Origin: Takakia lepidozioides
Taxonomy: Eukaryota > Streptophyta > Takakiopsida > Takakiales > Takakiaceae
Length of the DNA: 64,000 nt
Assembly: GCA_030704615.1 (NCBI GenBank)
Contig: CM060731.1
Location: 75,622,756 to 75,686,755, forward strand
Reading direction: 5' to 3'
Under the pieces are notes generated by a model. That model saw nothing but the letters and a program-made list of their open reading frames with translations. It was not told the origin of the DNA and did no database searches. Below are positions 10,226 to 21,110 of the stretch, piece by piece. The position numbers were made by a program, and so were the translations under genes. Numbering within the stretch: the stretch's first letter is position 1; every line of letters begins with the position of its first letter.

Positions 10226-11580
10226 CTATGCTGCAACCTCTTGAGTAGTGATCACTGCCTCCTCTGTCAGTGACAATGTCTCATCCTGCCCCATCATCCC
10301 ATCCTTGAGGACCTCCTCAACCCGAGAAAAATCCCCAACCTCATCCATCACGGCCGCCTTGGCTGCCAACTCCTTTTGAACCTCGAGCACCTCCCACGTG
10401 TGCCATGGATGCGGCCTGCACCTCATGGTCCTCACCTGTTCGCCCCCACTCACTGCCTGTACCGTCTCGGTAGGCAGGGAGACCATCAAGGGAAGTGTAC
10501 TCCGTACTCTGCGCTGCTCAGCCATAGCCAAGCTGATAATCCAAGTCAAGCAATTGAGATCCATTGCTTTCCCCAACACCTGACGACGTGATGCCTCAGA
10601 AAGAGATGGCACCACCATGATACCAGTGGTGAAACCCATTGCCCGCTCGCACTCGTCAGCATTGGGCTCCACTAACTGCTGCAACTGGCTATCCCACAAG
10701 AGGCCAGGTCCACCATCCCGGAAAGCATGAGATCCTGGAAAGCTGAGCAGTGTAGGCAATGCTGCTCGTTGGTGACCCACCTTATTGACCACTGCCAAAG
10801 GTGATCGGTCATCGTGTCTCACACGCTGAGACTGCCTCCCTATGTCCAAAATGCTATCCACCATCAGGTTTGGTGGCCGCTGCACTCCATCAAATGCACG
10901 CTTGAGCAATGCAGGTGGTATCAAGTTGGTCCACCATAGTCATGGGCGATGAGTCCGTGACCCCACTGCAGCTGCATCCAGCAACACTGCTGACCCAAGC
11001 CAAGACCGCACTTGATGTACACTGGCCATCACCTTGGCCCAAGAATCACCCATCAATGGCACATTCTCCAAGATATATGCCGGAGAGTCTGTCTGCTGAA
11101 GCTGTAAATAGCGCATGACCCTCAACATCTCCCAAAATAGGCGTGATCTTGAGTCTTGTAACCCATTGCCATACCCAGCTGATGAAAGCCCTTGGCAGGG
11201 CCAACCTGCCACTACTAAGTGAATAGGGCCAACCCGCTCCAAATCATGTGCCCCAAGCAAGGAGATGTGTGCTGGCAAGGCTTGTTGGTATCCACGAACT
11301 GCAGACACTCGCAACAAATCAGGGTATTGCTGCACCAACTGAGCAACATGGCGCAGTCGTGCAGTCTCATCCCTCTCCACATATAGGTAACGTCAAACTC
11401 GTACATCTGCCTGCAGCACTGCAGCCAATCCAGTGTTAATCCCGCCAAACAAGTCCAAAAGGCATATGCCTTCATCCGGGCACTGCCACACAAGAGGTGT
11501 GGTGTCCAATGGCGACAACTGAGGTGGTCCTGGTGCAATCACCGCACTCTCCTCCTCTCCTGACGGTACAAAGGCCTCTA
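10226..11580 (-). pseudogene. gypsy-1 C5-cytosine DNA methyltransferase domain
   Basis: Conserved C5-methyltransferase motifs occur in canonical order: I, LLDLFGG (about 11460); IV with catalytic cysteine, VVAGWPCQGLSS (about 11200); VI, ILENVPLMGD (about 11075); VIII, DAAAVGSRTHRP then LWWTNL (about 10940); IX, ECERAMGF (about 10650); X, RRQVLGKAMDLN (about 10585). Size and motif spacing fit DNMT3-type enzymes, whose motif I is similarly LFxGIxTGL. It would transfer a methyl group from SAM to cytosine C5. It lies between protease and RT with no sign of an independent gene. Two in-frame TGA codons (11393-11395 and 10940-10942) interrupt it; gypsy-2 has sense codons at both places. Confidence 0.85.
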
Positions 11581-12949
11581 CCTAGGCTTGTTGCACCCGT
11601 CTATCAGCAGTTTGCTGCAAATCCTTGCTCGTACCCCACAATGGAGTGTGAGCAACCATGACAGACAACTCCACCGTACCATGCATGTCATCCTGCTCTG
11701 CTGGAGGTGGCACATCCGCTGCATGGGCATTGCCCTCCAACAACTCTTCAGGCCAATTAACTGCAGCTGTGAAGGCTGCTAGTGTTGGCATCTTGCCCCG
11801 TTGGGCAGTAGCAACACCCCCAATGAACGTCACAAGGAGCTATACACATCAACCATCCCTTGACTGCCATCCAGGCCTGTAGGATACTGACTCCTCCCAA
11901 AAATCCAGGGTGAAGCCCATGAGATATAACACTGCCCCACCAACGAGGACATTGTAAGAGACCGCGTCTGTCACAATGGCCTTGGCTCGCATCACTGAGC
12001 CATCTATAGGATGATCCGGCTGTATTCTAATGGCCAATTCACGCCGTGTCATGCCCCGAGCCTGCTCTGATCCTCCCAGAGATGTTTGTATCTGGAAGGG
12101 ACAAGGCTCCATATCCGCCTCTATGAGGCCCAAACCTGCAATAGCGGCTTTGCCCAACATCAGTGGCTGAGCTCCCGAGTCCAACAAGACCCGCAGTGGC
12201 CGGTACCTCTTGCCTGCCGGTCCATTCAAAGAGAAAATGTCATCCTGGTTGTCTAACAAAACAACTCCAGGTGTCACCATGGCGCGCTCAAAGGCTGGCC
12301 TAGCTGGCAGTTCCGTCAACTTGACAGCTGCAGCTTGCCATGGCGCAGCCGTGGCAGTCTTCACCCTCAAATCCGAAGATCCCTCTGCCACTACACCTTC
12401 CACTAACTCCACAGAAGATGAAGTAACCTCCCCACTCTCACAGAGTGTTGCTGCTAGTCTGAACACTGCAGCTGGTCTTACCCCCGGCGTCGCAATCATG
12501 GTTGCCGAGAACAGTGGGGCCTGACACACAGAGGTGGCCGCCCCCAACAACACACTGGCTGCACTAGCCTTGGCAGCAGGTGTCAATGCTGCACGTGTAG
12601 CTCTTCCCAATGGCACAATAACCTCCGCCTCGGTATCCGTGGGGCAAGAATTAGGTGCCATGGATGTCGTCGACACTATCTCCGCCAAGATGAATGATTG
12701 AGGCAACTTAGCATGACGGCTTGCCTCCCCACGTTGTGAATCCAACTCCACATCTGCACCTCGTGGCTCAAGAACTCGTGCTGCTCCTCGGGTGACGGCT
12801 GCAGCAGACTCCACCTGCACTAGTGGTAGTGCTGCCCCACACATAAATCCCATGCCTCCCATGTCTCCTTCGTTAGGATGATGTTGCTGAGGAAGAACAG
12901 GAGGTGGACCCTCAGGTCTTGGAGCTGGTACCACCTGAGCTGTGGCCAT
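11581..12949 (-). pseudogene. gypsy-1 spacer and aspartic protease
   Basis: The open frame 12949-11849 carries an alanine-rich low-complexity N-terminal part (residues 45-230) and then the retropepsin motif VLLDSGAQPLML (DSG at about 12181-12173), followed by AIAGLGL and MRAKAIVTDAVSYNVLVGG, typical of plant gypsy proteases. The protease would cut Gag-Pol. The frame is interrupted near 11840 before resuming (11833-11582) toward the methyltransferase. The spacer is long for a gypsy protease region. Confidence 0.8.
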
Positions 12950-14399
12950 GGCAGCGAGCCTTTGCTCTAGCTACTGAAGCCGGTTGGCCATACCTTGGTC
13001 AACGCCCTGACCTCCACGTCCTTGGCCATACTGTGCTTGCCCTCGTCTTGCACCTCGTGCCTGAGCACCTCGTCCTCTCTGAGGTGCTCCACCTCGCCCT
13101 CGGCCACCATTGTTCCCTTGGAACTGGCCTCGCCGCAACTCAGGGTGCAAGTCATAACAGTGGGCATCTCCATGCCCATACTTGCCACATTGCCCACACT
13201 GCAACTGTGCAGGCTGTGCTTGTGCCGGCCCTTTGCCACTTTCTGGGCAATCTTTTTTGACATGGGGTCCTCTACATGTCCAACATACCACCCCTGGTTG
13301 CTGTTGGCCTACAAAAGAAGCTACTGGCCTCTGCACTTGAGGTCCCTTGTAAGCTCCATGGAATTTGGGTTGGGCAACCTTGCCCCCCTAACCACGCTGT
13401 TGGGCAGTCCCTTGTACCTCTTGGATGGCAGCTGCTCCTCGTGCAGGCATGTCTTTGCCAAATCCAATGGTAACAACTCGCTCCTCCACCATGTTGAGCT
13501 CAATCCGCTCAGCCAGCAGAAACACATCCGCTAATGTGGGTTGGGCCGCTTGTAACAAGGTTGCATCCCACACCCTTCTCCTGAGCTCTTTGTCCAAAAT
13601 TCCATACCAGAACTGGACTGCCTGAGCTTCAGTAACCCCTTGGGTCACACTTATCAAGCGCCTCATACAAGTGTAGGCCTCTCGCAAGCTCTCACTGGAT
13701 TTGCGCTGGAAGTCTTGCAAACTTCACAGCTTCTCTGTCTATACACCTTGGTAGTTCCTCCGCAACTCCTGGAAGAACTCCACCACCGGGTTGAATCTAG
13801 GCACATGAGTTGTAGTCGTGGCAGGAGGAGTAGTAGCACCTTTTGAACTGGTACCACCTGCAGAAGTACCGGCACTACTTGTTCCACTACTAGTGCTTGT
13901 AGTTGGAGATGTTTGTGTAACTGCTGGTGTCACCGCTGCCCTTGTGCCGAGACATAGTTAGGTGACCAATACTCTCGGCACTCCTCAATCTCCACCGCAT
14001 GTCCCCGCCTAAATTCATGGTATCATCCATGGGCGGCCCCTCAAGGTGCTGGAATAGCCCCTTCCATGCCATAAAGGGCGTAAACAGTTGTGGATTGCGC
14101 ATTTGCTGCAAATCACACCAACTGTCAAACTCTTGTATAAAGTCATCAAGCTTGATGGTGCCCACAGCTCCAGAGTACCTACGTGGCCCTTTGGTAACTC
14201 CATACATCTCCTCCATCGTGTCCCACAACAATGGCACGAAAATGACTTGCACCCTCGGCGAGAATCCTCCTGACTCCAAGTCTGAACCTTCCTCAGAAGA
14301 CACTGAAGGTGAAAGTGGCCTAAACCGCACACCTCGTCTTGTGTACCCACTAGTATCGCTGGTGCTCGTATTGGCACTCCCTTCAGCAGCTGGTGGCAC
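12950..14399 (-). pseudogene. gypsy-1 gag with zinc knuckles
   Basis: From 14399 the minus strand encodes a gag N-terminal region (LDDFIQEFDSWCD, MAWKGLFQHLEGPP), a Ser/Thr-rich linker, the capsid helices (FQELRRNYQGV; DFQRKSSESLREAY; FWYGILDKELRRRV) and a nucleocapsid with CWTCRGPHVKKDC (about 13290) and the canonical CGQCGKYGHGDAHC (about 13200), followed by an RGRGG tract. Frameshifts near 13930, 13735 and 13390 break it. The first knuckle has three rather than four residues before histidine; gypsy-2 shows the same, so this is a family trait. Confidence 0.8.
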
Positions 14400-15002
14400 C
14401 TCCGTGATGAAAACTCACAACCACACCTGTTGTAAACCTGTCTCTAATCCCCCTTTCCACAAGGTAACCGGGTAGAGAACCTGTTGCAGCTTATGGCTTA
14501 GACTACTAGGTTCGTAACATAAACCTGCACCTGCATCCACTGCAAGCACTCATATGGTTTGCTAGTCATCAATCCAGCCTCACCATAAGAGAAACAATGA
14601 TGGTCTGACTGGTCATCACCCCAGCCTCACCACCGACAGCATGCTCTATGATTGGCTGGTGATCAAATCTGGACCGACCTCCTATGAAAACAAGCGCCCA
14701 CACAAAACTGACATGACGCACAGTCAAGCATGCAGGTGTGGGGGGGATCCAAATACAAGAAAATCAAGACAGTAACTCCCCCACACAAAAAAAAAACACT
14801 CCACAATGTTGCTCCTGCAAGGACACCCCAGCCCAAACCCGGACTGACTCTTGCCTCCACCTACGGAAAGGTTTTGGCCTACATAGAGGGTGGAAGACTA
14901 CGGGGAAGAGAGAGTAAAGCAATTCCTAATCCCAGAATGCTCTCATCCCACTAGTCTCCCCCTATCTCTAAACGCTCTTGCTCATGACCAATAGACATAA
15001 CT

Positions 15003-15345
15003 ACCTTCCAGGGTCTCTCAAATAACTCTCCAAGAGCCCTCAAGATGTCTCTCAAACAATCTCACTAAGGCCCCCAAAGCCTGCCAAATCTTGGCCCTCA
15101 AGGACCCCAAAAAGTCCTTCAGACAAGTTGCCAAAGACTCCTTAAGCTCGCCAGATAAAAGCCTCCAAGGACCTCAAAATAGTCCTCCGAATAGCCCTCC
15201 AAAGCTCCAAATGTTTGCCAAATATTGGTCTTCAAGGACCCCCAATAGTCCTCCAAACAGTCTTCCAAACACCCCTTCAAGAGCTCTTCAAGTGTCTTAC
15301 AAAACCTCCTCAAAGGACCCCCCAAAGATCCTCCAAAGGCAATAC
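15003..15345. repeat. Degenerate short tandem repeats
   Basis: Repeated units of roughly 30-40 bp built on 'CCTCAAGGACCCC' and 'AGTCCTCCAAA', highly diverged. Confidence 0.55.
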
Positions 15346-15388
15346 TCCTCCAGATACACCCTAGATGTCATACACTTTTAATGGAAAC

Positions 15389-15610
15389 GTATGGTAGGCA
15401 AAGTCTCTCCACTTGTATCCATACAGTTCTCTCAAAAGGGTATGGTAGGGCAGATGGAGCCCATACTCTGTTCAGAAAAACGTATGTTGGGCATAGGGGG
15501 CCATACTCTGTTCACAAAAGTGTATGTTGGGCAGAGGGGTTCCATACACTTTTCACAAAAGTGTATGATGGGCAGAGGGTGCCCATACACAGTTTCTTGA
15601 AGAGTATGGA
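15389..15610. repeat. 40-42-bp tandem repeat with GTATG/CATAC arms
   Basis: Units begin at about 15440, 15482, 15522, 15563 and 15604. Each has GTATG(T/G)TGGGCA followed by CCATAC, so each unit can form a short hairpin. Located in the gypsy-1 leader. Confidence 0.8.
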
Positions 15611-16784
15611 GACTAGGGTTTGTAGAGTATAGTAAGAAACACCTTCTTCATGGTATCTTCCCCCCTAACATGCATGCAAGATTGCATTATCTTACTTTGC
15701 AATGCATTCATCCCAAATTGACAAGTTCCTCTTGATCTCCTTGGAACTCATAGCAAGCTAATGTGCCCAATGACAAGCGCCAAGCCTTGCTTGAATTTGA
15801 ATTTTGTATGCCATAGCTTTCCCTTGCATGGGCTAGTCACACACACTTCCACCTCTTGACCTAGGTGTTCTCTTCATTCATCATAATGTGTATCCAACCT
15901 CTATTCAAGAGCTCATCTTCTCAAACTTGAAGTCACAAGCCCTAAAGAGCATGCTCCACATAAGCATCACTTGCTTGATCAACCATCCACCACAAAACTT
16001 AAGCAAAAAGGGAATGAATACATGAGCTTCCCCTTCCCCTTCCTTGTCTTGTCACATGCTAATGTATGGTTGAAGTTGCTATGCATGCCGTTAGCCACAA
16101 TCTCCTTTCTACATGAAGACCACCTCCAATGATCTCCCACATGTGCTCCAAGCTCTTCAATACTCTAGGCTTGGTTTCACATCATCATGGATCTCACCCA
16201 CATGCTTCCCTTTGGAGTCATCTTGAGCTTCTTGATGCTCTCCAAGTGGTTGCTTTTGTTGTCTTCAAGCCCTAGCCTATGTAGCTCCTTGGCTTTTCTT
16301 CCACAACATGCACCACCTCATACACAAAGAATGAACTTGCTCACTTCACCTTCTAGCTCTCCTCAAGCTTGAATTGGAAGCCACACTTGGAAAACATGCC
16401 CAAACACATGCGCCACTTGCTTGGTCAACCACTTGCTTCACCAAGAGCAATCCAAGAACTCATAGAACTAACAAAAGCACTCCCTTCTAGCGCCGCCTTT
16501 GCTTGTTTGTTTGTCAACCAAATAAAACCCCACTTGGCTTCATTTCACCATGGATAGAACAACCACTTCTTAGCTTCTCTTGAGCTACTCAATGCTCCTC
16601 AAGCTACCCTTGTTGTACTCCTTCTATTCCAACCCAAGCATGTGCGGCTCTTTGGCTTCTCTTTCACACCATGAACAACTAGAGCTTGCTCTTGAAACCC
16701 TAGTGTTTAACTTCTCCACACACAAGACGCTTCTCTTGTGATGCAAGAGCTCTTTTCAAAAGCTCTCTACCTCTATAGAGCAAA

Positions 16785-17770
16785 GTAATGCTTCTCAAAC
16801 CCTAACATCAATGTTCTCCACGCCACAAGGATTTTCCTTTGCAAAACCTGCAACACCTTGCAATACAAGAGCTCTTTACCAAGCTCTCTCCAACACACAA
16901 GTGCTAAACTAACCCTTACACTCCGCACTCACAAGCATAAGGAGATCTTCTTGTACTGATAATGGAAGTGAACACACAATGGAAACACTCCACTCATGAA
17001 TCCACTCGATCACATAAACTAAGTGCACCTTTGTTAAATGAATCCACCCTACAAAGCCCTCACCACACTCCATCTCAACCCCTAGAGCTATGGAGGTGGG
17101 AGAGGCTCATGGAGGCTCAACTACAAGAAGATGAGCCTCCTCAACACTCACAAGGGGAAAACCTATCTCCATGTCTCAAGTGAGGCTCGACACCTCACTT
17201 GGCATGTGAGACCAAATGAAGTCCCAACACAGAAAATATAAATATAAATATCTAAAATGTCATAGTTAACTAGAAGTAGGTAATTCTAGATATGTATATT
17301 TATATTTTGTGTGTTGGGAATTCATTTGGTCTCACATGCCAAGTGAGGTGTCGAGCCTCACTTGAGACATGGAGATAGGTTTTCCCCTTGTGAGTGTTGA
17401 GGAGGCTCATCTTCTTGTAGTTGAGCCTCCATGAGCCTCTCCTACCTCCATAGCTCTAGGTATTGAGATGGAGTGTGGTGAGGGCTTTGTAGGGTGGATT
17501 CATTTAGCAAAGGTGCCCTTGGCTTGACTTAGTTTATATGATTGAGTGGATTCATGAGTGGAGTGTTTCCATTGTATGTTCACTTCCATTATCACTACAA
17601 GAAGATCTCATTATACTTGTGAGTGCGGAGTGTAAGGGTTAGTTTAGCACTTGTGTGTTGGAGAGAGTTTGGTAAAGAGCTCTTGTGTTGCAAGGTGTTG
17701 CAGGTTTTGCAAAGGAAAATCCTTGTGGCGTGGAGAACATGGATGTTAGGGTTTGAGAAGCATTACTTGA
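16785..17770. repeat. Large inverted repeat of LTR sequence
   Basis: 16785-17255 and 17285-17770 are near-complementary arms (about 470-485 bp) around a spacer of roughly 30 bp. Landmarks occur in reverse order in the two arms: CACAATGGAAACACTCC, AAGATGAGCCTCCTCAAC, and CCTTGTGGCGTGGAGAAC versus its complement. The arms belong to opposite-facing gypsy LTRs (gypsy-1 on the left; on the right, sequence leading to gypsy-3). Confidence 0.85.
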
Positions 17771-18407
17771 GTCAGGATCTCGCGTGTTGGTCTTCTAGTA
17801 GCTTGGCCTTGCATTTCTTGCTAGCCTTCCATGGTTGTATCCACTCCCACTATCCAATGCAATGCGGACATAACCAATCCCCATCAGGAACCATCTCAAG
17901 AGGTGGAGTCAAGCATCCCATATGCCAACCTCTAGAGCATTGATCACACACCAGCATGGTGGCTGCCCCTCTAGCAGACCCACACAACATGCACCTCAAA
18001 CTTGCAGGTACCACTGCCAGGTTTGGGTCAACCCTTCCATCAACATTTGGAAGGTGACATGGCGCGCAATTATGCACATGGTCCTTCCAAATCATGCCAT
18101 CCCGACCCTCCAAGATCAGGACTCCTGAGGGCAACACCTCTCGAACCCTCAAAATAGTACGTCATGCAGTCACATCCAAGGTCGTAGGAGCAGTCTGCTG
18201 CAGATAAACATAGTCACCAGGGTTAAATCTCCGAACCCCAGGACGTTAGCCCCCACCACGTATGGTAGCATACCTCAACGTATCACGATGTTGTGCAATG
18301 GCAAGGTTCTCGAAAGCCATGGGCATGACTTTCTTGAACAACTTTGCACGCTGATCACATGCATGTGCCCATATGTCCGAATCGTCAAGGTTGAGAACTG
18401 TAGCAGC
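17771..18407 (-). pseudogene. gypsy-3: integrase tail with intact PHD finger
   Basis: From 18407 down the minus strand encodes the integrase tail (YVYLQQTAPTTLDV, then TILRVREVLPSGVLILEG and HNCAPCHLPN) and ends in a PHD finger at 17993-17853. Zinc ligands are Cys54 and Cys57, Cys69 and Cys72, His77, Cys80, Cys95 and Cys98 of the frame that starts at 18152: C-x2-C-x11-C-x2-C-x4-H-x2-C-x14-C-x2-C. PHD fingers read histone H3 tails, and here the module occupies the place where many plant gypsy integrases carry a chromodomain. The finger is undamaged, but the element is only a 3' fragment cut by telomeric repeats at 18408. Confidence 0.8.
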
Positions 18408-18428
18408 TTTAGGGTTTAGGGTTTAGGG
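18408..18428 (+). repeat. Interstitial telomeric repeat, three TTTAGGG units
   Basis: Three exact units at the junction between gypsy-3 and the 3' end of PLE-1. Read along the PLE coding strand they are CCCTAAA. Confidence 0.95.
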
Positions 18429-19232
18429 TGGTCAACAAAGGCTCGCAAATGTAACAAAAAGTAGAAAAAATACTAGAAAAAAACAAAGTAAATTTTAAGG
18501 GAGGCCGGTTCGGACCCAAATACAAATGCCATGGAAACCAAGACAAATGCATACAAAGTGTGCCTATCGTGCCTAAAGGGATGCTATAAGACTATTATGT
18601 CTTATCCAAGGACTCCCGCCCTCACGAGATAAGGTTCTCTAATTGAAGAATGAGACACTTTCGCTCCAACCGTAAGTTTTTTTATGTTTGCTTCTCCTTG
18701 TTTAGCGACAAAAATCTTGCTCACTATGGGCAAGCATGCGCTCAAGGCACTCACAAACATAGGGTCAAGTCTCAACCCCTAGTTGGAAAACTTATATGCC
18801 CACATTCAAAAAGAGGTTCGTACCTCTAAGGAAGAATGGGAGGGATTACCGCATAAGGTCATCGACGAGAAGGTTAGGTCGGCAGAGGCTTGTGCATGCC
18901 CATAGTCCTCTGATCGCTCGAGATGAACTCGAGGGAGGATCAACCAAGTCCCTTCTCTCCGACCATCGAGCGTACGACAAGGGGAACTGTGTAGTCGGGG
19001 CTAAATTAGCTTACCCGACACGATTACCATATACCCCCAGCTGCCTTCCCCATTGTAAGCGGTGGCTAAGATGGCGTCAAACGGAAGGCTCTATACGCCC
19101 GTGCTTCGGAAAGAAAAAAGGCCTCGGAAGTATCCAAGGGTTGGGATTCCCCTTGGAGCCAAGCACCCCTTCGATCCAAGTTGCCCGGGCGGGCTTCTCT
19201 AAGTGTGGAGACACAAAAAGAGTTAAGGTGTT

Positions 19233-19280
19233 TTATTCCAAGCAAGTTTCGCTTGATTGCTCAAGCTCATCAGTGGAACA
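19233..19280 (-). ncRNA. Degenerate type I hammerhead ribozyme motif (PLE-1)
   Basis: On the minus strand CTGATGA is followed by a GCTTG/CAAGC stem II and GAAAC. Stem I (TGTTCCA with TGGAATA) is perfect over seven pairs. Stem III would be two pairs, but the base expected to be U16.1 is C, so cleavage is doubtful. Confidence 0.6.
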
Positions 19281-19682
19281 CCAAGAGACGAAGTCCTAAG
19301 AGCCAAGCCTATCCTTATATACTAGAAAAGCACCCTCACTATGTGGAAACGATATGGGATAATTCCCAAGGCAATAATAATGCCACTAAAGCACTAATTT
19401 AGCCTCCAAGTCAAGACTGCATTAATTAGTCAATGGTCCAAATTAATTGTTGGAACCCTTTGACTTTAACATCAACACTAGGGCTATCAAAGAGGCAAAA
19501 TTAATAATGCTAGGGACATTTGCACTACAAAATCATCCTATCATTCTAGATTTAACTAGGAATGAACTCAGCTTTTGCGGATTCCTCCAACAAATCATCG
19601 CTCGAGGAAGAAACCGAAGCTCCGGGACTTGCTGAAGCAACTCGTGGAGTCTAGGGTTTAGGGTGGCCCCCAAGTTCAAGGC

Positions 19683-20558
19683 TCAAGTGTACGAAGAGTA
19701 GTCGAGCTTAAGAACAAGGGGGGCCCGTTTACCCTCAACTGCGCGTTGCGTCTGTTGGTCGAGTAGAGCGGATCTGAGGTCGTAGGAGATCTTGGTGAAG
19801 CAACTCCGGATGAACGCCGCCGGATAACCTCGGGCTCGAAGACGTTTGTAAAACAAAAGTCGCAAATGGTTGAACCCTTGGATGGTGCTTTCTCGTATTA
19901 CGTACCGTTGGAGCTCGCCGATGACGAAAGCTTTCTTTTGGTGATGTGGATGCCACGAGGACCAAGGCAAGTATTGATACTTGTTTTGGGCCTTTTGATG
20001 ACATCTAGTAGAGAGCCGTCGAGTTTGGATGAAGTCGTCTCCTTTGAAGAAGGTGATATCCAAGATGTCAGCGGACGTCGGGCTTATGGCAATCGTGATT
20101 TTGATGCCATCGAACATGGAACCGTAGTTCCGTAACCAGGACCGGAGGCTCTTTTCGGAGCCTACCCAGATGCCAAAGCCGTCGTCGGTATAGCGCTTAA
20201 GATAAAGCAGCTCTTGCTCCGATGGGCACACGTACTCCATGCACATCTCCAACCGACAAAGGAACAAACAAGCATAAACAACTGCAAAATTGCTCCCCAA
20301 CGCCGTCCCGCGAATTTGGTGCCAAAAACTACCATTGAACTCAAGGTAATGGTGTTTCAAGACTAACCCAGCGAGGGTCATGATCAGGTCTTTTTTGTGT
20401 TTGGTGAAATTACCTCCAATAGCACATTCGAGCTCATACAAGCCAAGCTCGGTGATGATGCTGGGATATAGAGATTCCACATCAAACGTAAAAAGAAGAG
20501 CATGCGAGGGGACCTCGAGTTGGGAAACCTCTCGAAGAAGCGTGAGAGAATCAACCAA
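19683..20558 (-). pseudogene. Penelope-like reverse transcriptase, C-terminal part
   Basis: RT motifs in order: FTFDVESLYPSI (motif A), GTALGSNFAVVYACLFL (motif B), YTDDGFGIWVG (motif C catalytic DD), LDITFF (motif D/E), then the PLE-specific downstream segment NKYQYLPWSSWHPHHQKKAF and FYKRLRARGYP. PLE RTs are related to telomerase RT. The frame has no native start because the copy is 5' truncated at about 20607. No GIY-YIG endonuclease domain is visible downstream; the frame ends soon after, which would fit the endonuclease-deficient, telomere-associated PLE class. Confidence 0.85.
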
Positions 20559-20607
20559 ATGAGTGGGTTCCTTGAGAAGTACCGGAAGGAGTTGGTGATG
20601 GAGCCAA

Positions 20608-21110
20608 ATTGGATGTGACTGCAGGACGTACTATTTTGAGGGTTCGAGAGGTGTTGCCCTCATGAGTCTTGATCTTGGAGGGTCGGGATGGCATGATTTG
20701 GAAGGACCAATTGCGCGCCATGTCACCTTCCAAATGTTGATGGAAGGGTTGACCCAAACCTGGCAGTGGTACCTGCAAGTTTGAGGTGCATGTTGTGTGG
20801 GGTCTGCTAGAGGGGCAGCCACCATGCTGGTGTGTGATCAATGCTCTAGAGGTTGGCATATGGGATGCTTGACTCCACCTCTTGAGATGGTTCATGATGG
20901 GGATTGGTTTTGTCCGCATTGCATTGGATAGTGGGAGTGGATACAACCATGGAAGGCTAACAAGAAATGCAAGGCCAAGCTACTAGGAGACCAACACACG
21001 AGATCCTGACTCAAGTTCACAGATTGCAAGACGGCGACTAACGATGGGGTTGCTCTTGTACCCGGCCTCTTGGTCTATAGAGTTTGAGTACAATAGGGAC
21101 AGTGATAGAG
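20608..21110 (+). pseudogene. gypsy-4 3' pol fragment with broken PHD finger
   Basis: Plus-strand copy of the integrase tail; its PHD-coding region starts at about 20787 (TGCATGTTGTGTGG) and ends at about 20930. One extra G relative to gypsy-3 near 20800 shifts the frame inside the finger. The element continues after MULE-B at 32981. Confidence 0.8.
21102..21110. repeat. Left 9-bp target duplication of MULE-B
   Basis: GTGATAGAG, identical to 32981-32989. The empty site is present once in gypsy-2 on the other strand (CTCTATCAC, 46794-46802), with matching flanks on both sides. Confidence 0.97.

Larger units (their letters stand above)
2534..17255 (-). mobile_element. gypsy-1: Ty3/gypsy retrotransposon with DNA methyltransferase in pol
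   Basis: Order on the minus strand: LTR/leader (17255-14400), gag (14399-12950), protease (DSG at about 12180), C5 DNA methyltransferase (11465-10550), RT (YIDD at about 9520), RNase H, then integrase (3953-2534). MULE-A interrupts it at 3993-8888 inside RNase H. The same order occurs in gypsy-2 (46124-53452), so the arrangement belongs to a family and is not an accident of this copy. The 3' end, including the PHD finger seen in gypsy-3 and gypsy-4, is lost at the junction with the second-family gag at 2533. In-frame stops in the methyltransferase and frameshifts in gag make this copy defective. Confidence 0.85.
14400..17255 (-). repeat. gypsy-1 leader and LTR-derived sequence
   Basis: No protein gene is seen. 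Read on the minus strand, the distal part (17255-16785) matches LTR sequence at 33180-33520 and 46290-46620, including a TATATTTATATTT block before GTGTGTTGGGACTTC. The rest (16784-14400) is a low-complexity, cysteine/leucine-codon-like leader (CTTGAG/CTCAAG-rich) leading to gag. No clear tRNA primer-binding site was found, so the LTR boundary is uncertain. Confidence 0.5.
18429..20607 (-). mobile_element. PLE-1: 5'-truncated Penelope-like element
   Basis: Coding strand minus: RT C-terminal half (20558-19683), a telomere-like CCCTAAACCCTAGA (19663-19650), then about 1.2 kb of long-repeat sequence with a hammerhead-like motif, ending at 18429 against telomeric repeats. The last 900 bp match 42300-43115, where the other copy also ends in CCCTAAA after GCCTTTGTTGACAA. 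The 5' side stops at about 20607 against gypsy-4. 5' truncation and a 3' end on C-strand telomeric repeats are features of telomere-associated PLEs. Confidence 0.8.

Noticed and set aside
10940-11380. Stand-alone bacterial-type DNA methyltransferase gene, possibly from a contaminant
   Set aside because: It is flanked by gypsy protease and RT coding sequence in the same direction, and an equivalent domain occurs in gypsy-2 at the same position.
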